Positions 39,490 to 47,960 of a stretch of 64,000 nt of DNA are shown piece after piece (position 1 is the first letter of the stretch; the number at the start of each line of letters is the position of its first letter). A program made the position numbers and the translations under genes. The stretch lies in the NCBI GenBank assembly GCA_963698255.1, contig CAVOQD010000030.1, positions 248,001-312,000 of the forward strand. The letters run 5' to 3'. This stretch comes from JAWKOK01 sp963698255. GTDB lineage: Bacteria; Chloroflexota; Anaerolineae; Caldilineales; Caldilineaceae. Under the pieces are notes generated by a model. It was not told where the DNA came from. It did not search any database and saw only the letters and a list, made by a program, of their open reading frames with translations.

Positions 39490-40572
39490 TTATCGGCTGC
39501 GGACGACGGTCCCTACAGTAAGCGTATCCGGTTCTGCTTCGATTGCGTCGCTGTAAAGAAAGCAGCGTACCGAATGGTCCGGGTGGACCTCTGTGAGCGC
39601 AGGCCGCGCCACATCACAGGTGCCGGTCATGGCCTCGGTGCAGCGCGAATAAAAGGGACAGCCGGACTGTTGGGCGAAGGGGCTGGGCATGGCGCCGCTG
39701 ATGGGTACCAGGTTCTCTATCGGACCATCGATCTTTGGAATGGAACGCCATAGCGCACGTGTGTAAGGATGTAACGGATCGTCGAAGATCCTCTCGACCG
39801 GTGCGTACTCCATCACCAGTCCAAGATACATCACCATCACTTCGTCGGCGATGCCGCCGACAACGGCCAGGTCGTGGCTAATATACATGATCGACATGCC
39901 GAATTCGGCCTGCAAGTCTTCCAATAGTTCGAGGATCTGTGCCTCGATGGTGACATCCAGCGCGGTCGTCGGCTCGTCGGCGATGAGCAGGCGCGGGTTG
40001 CAGGAGAGGGCCATGGCGATCATTGCGCGTTGGCGCATGCCGCCGCTGAACTGGTGTGGATAGGCGTCGATCTGAAGCTCGGCACGCGGAATACCGACCC
40101 GCCGCAGCATCTCGATGGCGCGCTTGCGCGCTTCTGTCTTGGTAACGTCGGGGATATGAAGCAAGATGCCTTCCATGATCTGGTTGCCGATGGTGTGCAA
40201 CGGACTAAAGGAGGTCATGGGCTCCTGAAAGATCATGGCTATTTCCTTGCCACGGATGGCACGCATCCGTCGGCCAGTGCGCGGCAAGGCGGCCAAATCG
40301 AGAACCTCGTAGTTGCCACGCTCATTGACCATATGGAGCAATACTTCACCGCTGAGCTGCTTGGCCGGCGGCGAAGGCACAATGCCCATTATCGACTGGG
40401 CTGTGACCGATTTTCCAGATCCGCTTTCGCCGATGATGCCCAATGTTCGACCTTGATAAACATCGAAGCTGACGCCTTCCAAGGCTCGGACGATGCCTTC
40501 GTGCAGGAAGAAATGGGTGCGAAGATCGCGGACCTCTACGATGACATCGTCTTTTTTATTCATTTCAGTCAT
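39490..40572 (-). CDS. ABC ATPase, OppD type
   Basis: 360 residues from the ATG at 40572, five bases past the permease stop; a second ATG (40563, MNKKDD) is possible. Walker A GESGSGKSVTAQSIMGI, Q-loop EIAMIFQEPMTSFSPL, signature QFSGGMRQRAMIAMAL, Walker B LLIADEPTTALDVT, His-switch YISHDLAVVGGIADE, C-terminal SGCPFYSRCTEAMTGTCD. Intact. The 114-base gap to the OppF gene is the largest in this operon. Confidence 0.92.
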   Translation of the reverse strand: MTEMNKKDDVIVEVRDLRTHFFLHEGIVRALEGVSFDVYQGRTLGIIGESGSGKSVTAQSIMGIVPSPPAKQLSGEVLLHMVNERGNYEVLDLAALPRTGRRMRAIRGKEIAMIFQEPMTSFSPLHTIGNQIMEGILLHIPDVTKTEARKRAIEMLRRVGIPRAELQIDAYPHQFSGGMRQRAMIAMALSCNPRLLIADEPTTALDVTIEAQILELLEDLQAEFGMSIMYISHDLAVVGGIADEVMVMYLGLVMEYAPVERIFDDPLHPYTRALWRSIPKIDGPIENLVPISGAMPSPFAQQSGCPFYSRCTEAMTGTCDVARPALTEVHPDHSVRCFLYSDAIEAEPDTLTVGTVVRSR

Positions 40573-40576
40573 ATAC

Positions 40577-41779
40577 TTAGCCTGGATTCGAATAGGGATC
40601 GGCTGCGTCGCGCAGGCCGTCGCCAATGAAGTTGAATAGCAGAACCGTCACGATGACAAAGACAGCCGGAATCAATTGCCAGGGCTGATGAGCGATGGCG
40701 ACGATATCCTGGCCGTCCTGAAGCAGCGTGCCCCAACTGACTGCCGGCGGTTGAATGCCCAGCCCAATGAAGCTGAGTGCAGTCTCGGCCAAAATCATTG
40801 AGGGGACTGCCAACGTGGCCGCAACGATCAGATGGCTGCTGAATCCGGGCAGCAGATGTCTGAAGATGATGCGACGGTCGTTGGCCCCTGCCGACTTGGC
40901 CGCCAACGCATAGTCCTCCTCACGCAACGCCAGCAGTTTGCCGCGGACAACACGCGCGAGTCCTGTCCAACTGATGATGGACAGGATGATGGTGATGGCA
41001 AAATAGGTTCGCAGGGTGGGCCAATCTCGTGGCAGAGCCGCCGACAACGCCATCCACAGGGGTAGGTTCGGGATGGAGATGAGAAAATCGATGGAGCGCT
41101 GGATAATTTCATCGACGATGCCGCCCATGTAGCCGGAGATTCCGCCCAAGGTGATGCCCAATATGAAGCTGAGGAATACGCCCACCAAGCCGATGGACAA
41201 CGATATGCGGCCACCTATAATGGTGCGCGAAAACAGATCGCGGCCAAGTCGGTCGGCGCCGAAGATCATGAGCGGCGGGGATCCTTCTTCCGATCCGAAA
41301 AAATGCATCCTGACCTCGAATAGGCCCAGGAATTTGTGGGGTTCGCCCTGGACAAATAGGAGAATCGTGTATTGCTGGGATGTATCCTCGGTGAACTCGT
41401 AGCGGAAGGTCTCCGGGTTCAACTTCTTCTCGTAGCCGTAATAGAAGGGGCGCTGGAATCCATTCTCTCCGATCCAATGGATCTGCACGGGCGGCGCCTG
41501 CTGATAATCCTCAAAGCGCGTGCTCTTGTCGTAGGGTGCGAAAAAATTGGCGAAAATCGTAACGAAATAGAGCAGGGAGAGTAGGATAAGTGAGACAAAC
41601 GCCAGACGGTGCCTGCGGAAGCGTACCCGAATTAGTTGCCACTGGGTGGCATAGTAGAAGCTCTCATCAACCTCTTTGCCGCCACCAAGGACGGCATCAT
41701 CCAGCGGCACTGTTTCCCCGCTGATAATATCGGCTTCTTCCAGGAATTGCGGTTCTTTGACCGAATCTCGCGCGCTCAT
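40577..41779 (-). CDS. ABC permease, DppC/OppC type with large periplasmic insert
   Basis: 400 residues. A long cytoplasmic N-terminus (about 60 residues), first helix FVSLILLSLLYFVTIFANFF, then an extended extracytoplasmic segment (about residues 85-170) before GADRLGRDLFSRTIIGG, longer than in classical OppC, then five helices and the coupling loop EEDYALAAKSAGANDRRIIF. C-terminus GDGLRDAADPYSNPG is typical. Start overlaps the DppB-type stop by 4 bases. Confidence 0.92.
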   Translation of the reverse strand: MSARDSVKEPQFLEEADIISGETVPLDDAVLGGGKEVDESFYYATQWQLIRVRFRRHRLAFVSLILLSLLYFVTIFANFFAPYDKSTRFEDYQQAPPVQIHWIGENGFQRPFYYGYEKKLNPETFRYEFTEDTSQQYTILLFVQGEPHKFLGLFEVRMHFFGSEEGSPPLMIFGADRLGRDLFSRTIIGGRISLSIGLVGVFLSFILGITLGGISGYMGGIVDEIIQRSIDFLISIPNLPLWMALSAALPRDWPTLRTYFAITIILSIISWTGLARVVRGKLLALREEDYALAAKSAGANDRRIIFRHLLPGFSSHLIVAATLAVPSMILAETALSFIGLGIQPPAVSWGTLLQDGQDIVAIAHQPWQLIPAVFVIVTVLLFNFIGDGLRDAADPYSNPG

Positions 41780-42774
41780 CTGCCACCCCCATCGTAGCGG
41801 ATACGCGGGTCCATCACCGCCAAAGCAATATCGGAAATCAAGGTGCCAATGACGGTCAGCGCACTCAGTATCAGAATAATGCTGCCGGCCAGATACATGT
41901 CCTGTGCCAGCACGGCCCGCAAGAGCAGTGGTCCAACTGTCTGCAGTCCCAGAATAAGCGAGACGAGTACCTCGCCGGCAAAGATGGCCGGCAAGAGCCA
42001 GCCGATAGTGCTCATAACCGGGTTCAGGGCCATGCGCACCGGATACTTGTACAGCAATCTTGTCTCGGAGACGCCTTTGGCGCGTGCCGTGACCACATAT
42101 TGCTTCTGCAACTCATCCAGCAGATTGTTGCGCATCACGCGAATCGTTACGCCGGTGCCGGCCAACCCGATGATAAAGAGTGGCAGGAGCAGGTGACTCA
42201 GCATACTGAGAAATTTGTCAATGCTCATGGGTTCGCCCACGTATTGGCCTGCATAGAGGCCCATGGGGGAAAAGTCGAAGTAGCGTATTGAGACCCAGGC
42301 CATGACCATGGCCAATAGAAAGCCTGGCGTAGCTAAGCCAATAAATCCAAAGCCGGTAAAGATATAGTCCAGAAACGAGTATTGATGGGTGGCCGAATAG
42401 ATCCCAATGGGAATGGCGATCGCCCATGAGACGATCAACGAAAGGACCGCGATGGTTAGTGTCAATGGTAACCGTTCGCCAATCAGTTCGTTGACGGTTC
42501 GGTTCCACTGGAAGGACCAGCCGAAATTGAAATCAAAGAGGATACCCCCCATCCAGCGGAAGTAGCGCATATAGGCCGGATCGTCGAAACCATACATAGC
42601 GATCAGGCGTTCGGCCTCCTCGTCGTTCAGATCGACGCCGGAAGCGCGCAAGCTCTCGATCTGATAGGTGACCCAGTCGCCCGGCGGTAGTTCGATGATT
42701 GTAAATGAAACCAGCGAGATCAGGAACAGGATCGGGATCAACATGATCAGCCGGCGGATAATAAAGAGTAGCAC
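41776..42774 (-). CDS. ABC permease, DppB/OppB type
   Basis: 332 residues from GTG 42774, preceded by GGAGGA nine bases upstream; the frame is open to 42819 but that part is repeat-like. First helix LIMLIPILFLISLVSFTI, periplasmic GWSFQWNRTVNELIGERLPL, then five helices; coupling loop QYVVTARAKGVSETRLLYK. C-terminus DPRIRYDGG. Between it and the binding-protein gene are two hairpins. Confidence 0.9.
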   Translation of the reverse strand: MLLFIIRRLIMLIPILFLISLVSFTIIELPPGDWVTYQIESLRASGVDLNDEEAERLIAMYGFDDPAYMRYFRWMGGILFDFNFGWSFQWNRTVNELIGERLPLTLTIAVLSLIVSWAIAIPIGIYSATHQYSFLDYIFTGFGFIGLATPGFLLAMVMAWVSIRYFDFSPMGLYAGQYVGEPMSIDKFLSMLSHLLLPLFIIGLAGTGVTIRVMRNNLLDELQKQYVVTARAKGVSETRLLYKYPVRMALNPVMSTIGWLLPAIFAGEVLVSLILGLQTVGPLLLRAVLAQDMYLAGSIILILSALTVIGTLISDIALAVMDPRIRYDGGGR

Positions 42775-42795
42775 TGCCCCAAATCCTCCATGTCG

Positions 42796-42858
42796 TAGGT
42801 CACGCTGCCGGCGTGACAATTTGGAAACGCTACCGAGCCAGGCTGGCAGCGTGACCTA
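42796..42858. repeat. 14-bp inverted repeat between permease and binding-protein genes
   Basis: TAGGTCACGCTGCC (42796-42809) is complementary to GGCAGCGTGACCTA (42845-42858), loop 35 bases; an inner GCCGGC segment adds pairing. Just upstream of the DppB-type start on the minus strand. Confidence 0.6.
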
Positions 42859-42890
42859 TGGCCCTGTGCAACGATTTCTCGAACATAGCC

Positions 42891-42915
42891 GGGGGCAGAC
42901 TTTCGATCTGCCCCC
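42891..42915. terminator. Hairpin directly after the binding-protein gene (attenuator-like)
   Basis: GGGGGCAGA-CTTTCGA-TCTGCCCCC: 9-bp GC-rich stem, 7-base loop, starting 22 bases past the stop of the leftward binding-protein gene and before the permease gene. No T-run follows, so partial termination or 3'-end protection of the binding-protein message is more likely than a full stop. Confidence 0.55.
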
Positions 42916-42936
42916 GGCCGCAAACAGTTAACTTCG

Positions 42937-44988
42937 TTATTCCTTGTAGAAGAACTGTTCGCCCGCGAAGTTCTGGGCGATGGCGTAGCCATTGCTGGCC
43001 ACATTGCCCATGCGGGCCGAGATAATCAGCGGATACTTGACGCCTTCCACGAAGGTGATCATGGGCAGGTTTTCTCGATGCCACTCAAAGCCCTGCTCAC
43101 GCAGTGCCTTGTACTCGTCAGTCCCCGGTACGACACCCCAACGTTCCTTGTCAAGCTCGAAGGCTTCCAGAACCCATTCCGGCGGTTCTTCGCCGTCAGC
43201 GCCGTCAGTGCCGTCGGAGGCCATGTAGTTCCACCAGGCTGCCATACCACGGTTGAAGGTGCGGCTGGTGTGGTCATCGTCACTGTTCTGGTCGTGGCTC
43301 CAGTGGGTGGACGCCTGCAGCTCGTTGGCAGTTTGTCGTTGGCCATAAAGCGTCGAATCGATCTGCTTTACGGTGGTGAAGAGGCCGACCTCCTTGAGAT
43401 GCTCACCTGCCAGTTCAGCAGCCGGCGCCAGATCGGGTGCGTGCGCGCCGGTTTCGATGAGGAAATCAAATCGTTCGCCGTCCGGTCCAAGACGCCAACC
43501 GTCACCGTCCCTCTGATCCAGACCCATCTCGTCCAGTAAGGCGTTGGCACGATCCAGATCTCGGGCGATGAGGTCTTCCCTGACGCTAACCTCGGGCAGA
43601 CTGGCAAAGCCGTAGTAGAGGCTTTCGATCATCTCCTCGCGGTCGACGGCCAGGCTGACCGCTTGCCGGAAGCGCAGATCCTGTACGACTTCTCGCCAAA
43701 CCGGATCATCGTAAGTCTGGTTGATGAAAAGGTTGCTGGAGTCCACATGCATATCCAGCAGTACAGTTCTGAATCCGCCCTTCTCCTCATTTTCCTTGTA
43801 GAGCGGCACCTTGACCAGACCCGTGCTTTCGCGCATGAAGTCAACATCGCCGGTGAAGATGTTGAGGTTCAACATCTCTACATCCTCGGTCAGCACTGAG
43901 ATCAGTTCGTCGATGTAGGGTAGCTGCTTGCCCTCGATGTCTACCTTGTGATAATAGGGGTTGCGCTCAAATTTGAGCAGACCCGGCGTGTCGTTCTCCA
44001 CGAGTAGCCACGGACCCAAGCGCGGTGTATTGAGACACATGGGCTCGTTTACATCCCAACTCAGGCAGTCCTTGGCCGTGAAGAGTTGCCACCATTCGTC
44101 GGTCAGGCCCATCTCCTCCATCATCGGCTTGAGTTCTTCGATATCGGTGTAGTCGACATGGAATTGCTTCAGGTAGTGGGCCGGCCGGATCAACTCGGTG
44201 TAGCCGTTCCAGCCCTCAATCACCAGATTGCGCAGGAAACCGCCATACGGTTCCGGATAGGTAATTTTGAAGGTGTAGTCATCGATGACTTCCAACTCCA
44301 TGGGCTCGCCGACCGCAGAGTAGCCGGTTCGGAAACGTCGCGGGAAGGCGGGGGTCAGCTTCTCATTGAGGTAGATGTCCTCGTAGACAAATCGCACGTC
44401 TTCGGTGGTCACCGGCTCACCATCTGACCATTTCATACCTTCTCTCATGTAGAAGGTGAATTCGGTGTTGTCCTCATTGACCTCGTAGTCCTTGAGCACG
44501 TTGCCGCGGATGGCATCAACGCCCAAATCTGGGGATGAAAGCAGCGGCTCATTGATCATGACGAAGATGTCAGGATCAACGCCCAAATCTGGGGATGAAA
44601 GCAGCGGCTCATTGATCATGACAAAGATGTCGGGGTTCCAGTCCGGTCGGAAGTGGGCTGAGCGCAGTACGCCGCCATATTCACCCGGCTCCCAATCCGG
44701 CAGGCTCTCCTCGGACAAGAGCACGCCAGGTCCGACGACGAACGGTTCGGCAGGCAGGCGTTCCTCCAGGGGCGGCAACTCACCGGCTGCCACCCTCTCG
44801 GCCAACATGGGCGACTCCAACGCCCCGTCACCGGCATCCTCTGAGGCATCCTCAGTGGCCGCTTCTTCAGCAGGGGCTTCTTCAGCGACGGCTGCTTCGG
44901 CGGGCGCTTCGTCCTGGGGCGCTCCGCCGCACGCAGCGACCAAGAGCACAGCAACCAAGAGCAAGCTCAACAGTGCAAACTTACGCAT
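42937..44988 (-). CDS. ABC importer binding lipoprotein, SBP family 5
   Basis: 683 residues, intact. ATG 44988 with AAGGGAGA ribosome site. Lipobox LLVAACGG, then an Ala/Glu-rich linker of about 50 residues. Family-5 segments: FTFYMREGMKWSDGEPVTTE, AFPRRFRTG, GPWLLVENDTPGLLKFERNP and a SLAVDREEMIESLYYG segment. About residues 118-157 hold two tandem copies of a 20-residue unit ending DLGVD (see repeat 44516-44635). Leads the importer-isomerase-mutarotase operon, so a sugar oligomer or glycoside ligand is likely, though peptide binding cannot be excluded. Confidence 0.9.
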   Translation of the reverse strand: MRKFALLSLLLVAVLLVAACGGAPQDEAPAEAAVAEEAPAEEAATEDASEDAGDGALESPMLAERVAAGELPPLEERLPAEPFVVGPGVLLSEESLPDWEPGEYGGVLRSAHFRPDWNPDIFVMINEPLLSSPDLGVDPDIFVMINEPLLSSPDLGVDAIRGNVLKDYEVNEDNTEFTFYMREGMKWSDGEPVTTEDVRFVYEDIYLNEKLTPAFPRRFRTGYSAVGEPMELEVIDDYTFKITYPEPYGGFLRNLVIEGWNGYTELIRPAHYLKQFHVDYTDIEELKPMMEEMGLTDEWWQLFTAKDCLSWDVNEPMCLNTPRLGPWLLVENDTPGLLKFERNPYYHKVDIEGKQLPYIDELISVLTEDVEMLNLNIFTGDVDFMRESTGLVKVPLYKENEEKGGFRTVLLDMHVDSSNLFINQTYDDPVWREVVQDLRFRQAVSLAVDREEMIESLYYGFASLPEVSVREDLIARDLDRANALLDEMGLDQRDGDGWRLGPDGERFDFLIETGAHAPDLAPAAELAGEHLKEVGLFTTVKQIDSTLYGQRQTANELQASTHWSHDQNSDDDHTSRTFNRGMAAWWNYMASDGTDGADGEEPPEWVLEAFELDKERWGVVPGTDEYKALREQGFEWHRENLPMITFVEGVKYPLIISARMGNVASNGYAIAQNFAGEQFFYKE
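44516..44635 (-). repeat. In-frame 60-bp tandem duplication inside the binding-protein gene
   Basis: Two adjacent 60-bp units, nearly identical (differences at a few third positions and at the outer edge), each encoding PDIFVMINEPLLSSPDLGVD. Homologous proteins usually carry this segment (the WNPDIFVMINEPLL strand) once. Confidence 0.9.
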
Positions 44989-45162
44989 AGATTTTCTCCC
45001 TTTCTTGACTTGAACGAACGGTTTGTTGATCGAACGGTGAACGGCTGACGAAACACAGGTATTGATGCGGCGGAGGGCGCCGCATCGTCGTACATAACAT
45101 CAAACACATACGGCGATCTGGCTTTGTTATCTTGTCACATGATACTGCCGAGTATTTCCAAT

Positions 45163-45279
45163 AGTTCGCGATCTGTCATTCTGAGCGGGTCGATCTGGAG
45201 CCTTCACTCCGGCACAGCAACAGCGAAGGCATGTCCTGAGTGCAATCGAAGGAATCTCGTTTTTCTAAGATCGCGAACT
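45163..45279 (+). repeat. Intergenic repeat family B, copy 4
   Basis: Ends AGTTCGCGATCT (45163-45174) and AGATCGCGAACT (45268-45279) are perfectly complementary although each differs from the family consensus (AGTTCACGATTT/AAATCGTGAACT) at the same two paired positions. Body: CATTCTGAGCGGGTCGATCT then GGCATGTCCTGAGTGCAATC, shared with copies 1, 3 and 5. Confidence 0.8.
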
Positions 45280-45590
45280 ACAGAATTCACTGGAGAATGC
45301 AGCAAACAGGACAGGATCCGTAAGATACGGCTACGTAAAGATTCAGTTGTTTTTTTGTTACGAATATCTAGCCTGAAATCTGGCTGAGCGGACCTGGAAT
45401 CGAGTATTCTTGGTCGTACCTATGCAGTTGTACTCTGTAGTTAGGTCGATCTGGAGCAATTCGAATTTCAAATCTTGTGGAATAGTCTCGAAAGAGTTTC
45501 GAATATTTTGTATGATAGCATCAATGCCGGTTGGAATCAAAATCGATGATAGATGAGCCATCGAGTTAATCATGCAAAACTGAATTCAGA

Positions 45591-45711
45591 AGTTCACGAT
45601 TTGGAGAAAAACGAGATTCCTTCGATTGCACTCAGGACATGCCTTCGCTGGTCTTGTGCCAGAGTGAAAACCCCAGATCGACCCGCTCCTTTCAATGACA
45701 AATCGTGAACT
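45591..45711 (-). repeat. Intergenic repeat family B, copy 5
   Basis: AGTTCACGATTTG (45591-45603) to CAAATCGTGAACT (45699-45711), 121 bp, orientation opposite to copy 4. Perfect 13-bp ends; body as in copy 1. Confidence 0.82.
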
Positions 45712-45898
45712 ACCGGAAATGGTGTATGAGCCATAGAGTGTAATTTACATTCCCATACTGTGCGCAGTGTAGCGCAGAAATATGGTGGCGTCAAGGGCGA
45801 TTTTTGCTGCGGCAGTCGCATGTCTCGGTTTCGGATGTTGATAAAGAGTGCTCGATTCGAAAGCGATGTGAAAGAATTTGGCCGCAAAAAGCAGGCTA

Positions 45899-45927
45899 TT
45901 GACAGGCAAGCGAAACGAGATTATGAT
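45899..45927 (+). promoter_or_regulatory. Sigma-70 promoter of the second DeoR gene
   Basis: TTGACA (45899-45904), 17-base spacer, TATGAT (45922-45927). The 26 bases before the -35 box, starting AGAATTTGGCCGCAAAAA, match the corresponding stretch before 28787 (AGAATTTCGCAACAAAAA). Leader of about 35 bases to the ATG. Confidence 0.8.
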
Positions 45928-45968
45928 GACAAGGAATATTCCAGAGCCACATCAGAATGCCGAAATCT

Positions 45969-46760
45969 ATGCGATTCAGCCCACGTCAGCAGCAGATCCT
46001 AGATGTATTGATTGAGAAGGAATCGGCCACGGTCTCCGAATTCAGTGACCTGTTGCAGGTTTCAGCAGTCACTGTGCGGTCGGATCTAAACTATCTGGCA
46101 GAACATGGTGATGTCGTGCGCACCCATGGCGGTGCGCACATCGCGCACGGACGCACGCGCCAGGAGCTTTCTTACGCCGTTCGCCAGGAGCACAATGCCG
46201 CTCAGAAGGCACTGATCGGCCAACTTGCGGCCAGCCTAATCTCACCGATTGAGTCCATCTTGCTGGATGCAAGTTCCACGGCAGTCTCTGTGGCGCGTAG
46301 CATCAAAGCGAGTGGACGCGTGCATGACCTGACCGTCGTTACCACCGGTATTTGGATTGCGCTTGAGTTAATGGGCGTGCCCCATGTCAATGTGGTCTTG
46401 GCCGGGGGGTTTGCCAGAGAACGAACCGGCTCACTCACCGGTCCCATTTCGGTGAGGGTATTGCAGGATTTCAACTTCTCCAAGGCTTTTCTGGGCGCCT
46501 GGGGTGTCACGCCCGTTGACGGATTGACGGATGTGCATCTCAGCGAGGTTGAACTCAAACGCACTATTGTTCAGCGAACACAGACGGTCATTGCCATCTT
46601 GGATGGCAGCAAGTTTGGGCGGCTCGGGTTGGCATCGTTCGCCTCCACCCCGCAAATTGATCGGTTGATCACGGACGAATCAGCGCCGAAAGAGATGGTG
46701 GAGGCGTTGCGCCAACAGGGCGTTGACGTGCTCATCGCGGCCGGCAATCAAGCGAATTGA
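45969..46760 (+). CDS. DeoR-family sugar-operon repressor (paralogue 2)
   Basis: 263 residues from ATG 45969 (ATG 45957 also in frame). Winged helix SATVSEFSDLLQVSAVTVRS and THGGAHIAHGRTRQELSY; sensor domain ILLDASSTAVSVARSIK, LTVVTTGIWIALELMG, VVLAGGFA, FLGAWGVTPVDGLTDVHLSE, AILDGSKFGRLGLASFAS. Very close to the regulator at 29033 along its whole length. Divergent from the importer-isomerase operon it likely controls. Confidence 0.92.
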   Translation: MRFSPRQQQILDVLIEKESATVSEFSDLLQVSAVTVRSDLNYLAEHGDVVRTHGGAHIAHGRTRQELSYAVRQEHNAAQKALIGQLAASLISPIESILLDASSTAVSVARSIKASGRVHDLTVVTTGIWIALELMGVPHVNVVLAGGFARERTGSLTGPISVRVLQDFNFSKAFLGAWGVTPVDGLTDVHLSEVELKRTIVQRTQTVIAILDGSKFGRLGLASFASTPQIDRLITDESAPKEMVEALRQQGVDVLIAAGNQAN

Positions 46761-46906
46761 GACATTATTGACACATTGGACCATGCAACTCGATCGATAT
46801 GGCTGCGCATTGTCCAGTGTTTGAATGTCGTATCTAAACTGCAAGCACAGCGGAATCATGAGTTTTTTTGGACACATACCAGACGGATTCAGAGGTCACC
46901 AAACTC

Positions 46907-46937
46907 GTCCGACTGCAAGTCGGACCTACAAAAGTCA
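46907..46937 (-). repeat. Repeat family C, copy 2
   Basis: GTCCGACTGCAAGTCGGACC followed by TACAAAAGTCAT; the inverted counterpart of 15861-15889. The arms GTCCGACT and AGTCGGAC pair with a 3-base loop. Lies between DeoR and the PhyH gene and could act as a terminator for the former. Confidence 0.55.
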
Positions 46938-47050
46938 TCTTTTCAATGCGTCTTCAAATTTTGAAGAGCGTTCGGTCTGCGGCGTAGCATTCCACGCTCG
47001 TGGCGTACTATAACATGGCGTAATTGCAGCAGTTCGAGAGGACGATTTCA

Positions 47051-47851
47051 ATGATCAACCAGGCAGACTACACAGAAAATGGCTTTACGATTGCTCGTTC
47101 ACTCTTCTCCCGCGATGAGGTGGATGCATTAAGAACGCATTTCATGGCGCTCAATGCTCAAGGCATTGGCGGCTACAAACCTGAACGGGATGCGGCGGAT
47201 GAGAAAGATCCGCTGAAGCGTTATCCGCGTATGGTTCACATGCATCGCTGGGACGGCATCAGCCTAAACTTTCTGCTGGACGAGCGAATTCGGCGCTGTA
47301 TGGTAACGCTGCTTGGGAAAGATCCCTATGCCGTTCAGACCATGTTCTATTTCAAGCCGCCGGGCGCGCGTGGCCAGGCATTGCATCAGGACCAAGCGCC
47401 TTTGCGTGTACAGCCTGGCACCTGTATGGCGGCCTGGATGGCCATCGACCGTTGTGATGAGGAGAACGGCTGCCTGCAGTTGGTGCCTGGCACACAAGAC
47501 CTACCGCTCCTGTGTCCGGTTGAGGCGGACACTGAACTCAGCTTTACCAACAGACAAGTACCTCTTTCTGAGGGCATGACACCGGTGGCAGCCGTGATGG
47601 ACCCCGGCGACGTCCTGTTTTTTAATGGACAGGTTATTCACGGCAGCCTGCCCAACCGTAGTCAGGATCGGTTCCGACGTTCGCTCATTGGCCACTATAT
47701 TGTTGCTGAGGCCGAGAAGGTTGGCGAATTTTACCATCCCGTCCTCAATTTTGACGGCAGTGAGGCGAACTTGGGCGCGACGACGGGATCGGAGCCTTGC
47801 GGCATCTGGGTCAACCGCGATGGTCGAAGCGTGCTTGAGATGACGGCATAG
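47051..47851 (+). CDS. Phytanoyl-CoA dioxygenase (PhyH) family oxygenase
   Basis: 266 residues from ATG 47051 (ribosome site GAGAGGA). Fe(II)/2-oxoglutarate double-stranded beta-helix with the His-x-Asp pair in GQALHQDQAPLRV, GTCMAAWMAIDRCDEENGCL, and the distal His in FFNGQVIHGSLPNRS followed by RFRRSLIGHY, where Arg would bind 2-oxoglutarate. PhyH-like enzymes of this group hydroxylate small molecules or secondary metabolites; the substrate is unknown. Probably first gene of the unit with the two Gfo/Idh genes. Confidence 0.88.
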   Translation: MINQADYTENGFTIARSLFSRDEVDALRTHFMALNAQGIGGYKPERDAADEKDPLKRYPRMVHMHRWDGISLNFLLDERIRRCMVTLLGKDPYAVQTMFYFKPPGARGQALHQDQAPLRVQPGTCMAAWMAIDRCDEENGCLQLVPGTQDLPLLCPVEADTELSFTNRQVPLSEGMTPVAAVMDPGDVLFFNGQVIHGSLPNRSQDRFRRSLIGHYIVAEAEKVGEFYHPVLNFDGSEANLGATTGSEPCGIWVNRDGRSVLEMTA

Positions 47852-47960
47852 CGAACGTAGTGTTCACGCCGAATAAAAACGGCATTTCGTCCGCATGTTG
47901 CATTGGTTCACACAACTGACATTCATAATAGACTACCCAAACTCATAGAGGAGTCAGATC

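Larger units (their letters stand above)
44989..45898. other. Divergent intergenic region between binding-protein and DeoR genes
   Basis: About 900 bases without a gene. Two family-B repeat copies (45163-45279, 45591-45711) in opposite orientation lie here, with AT-rich sequence between and after them. The leftward operon's promoter must be here but I see no clear pair of boxes. Confidence 0.6.

Noticed and set aside
42775..42819. Upstream extension of the second OppB-type permease
   Set aside because: Reads through the 14-bp inverted repeat; the GTG at 42774 has GGAGGA and fits the family.
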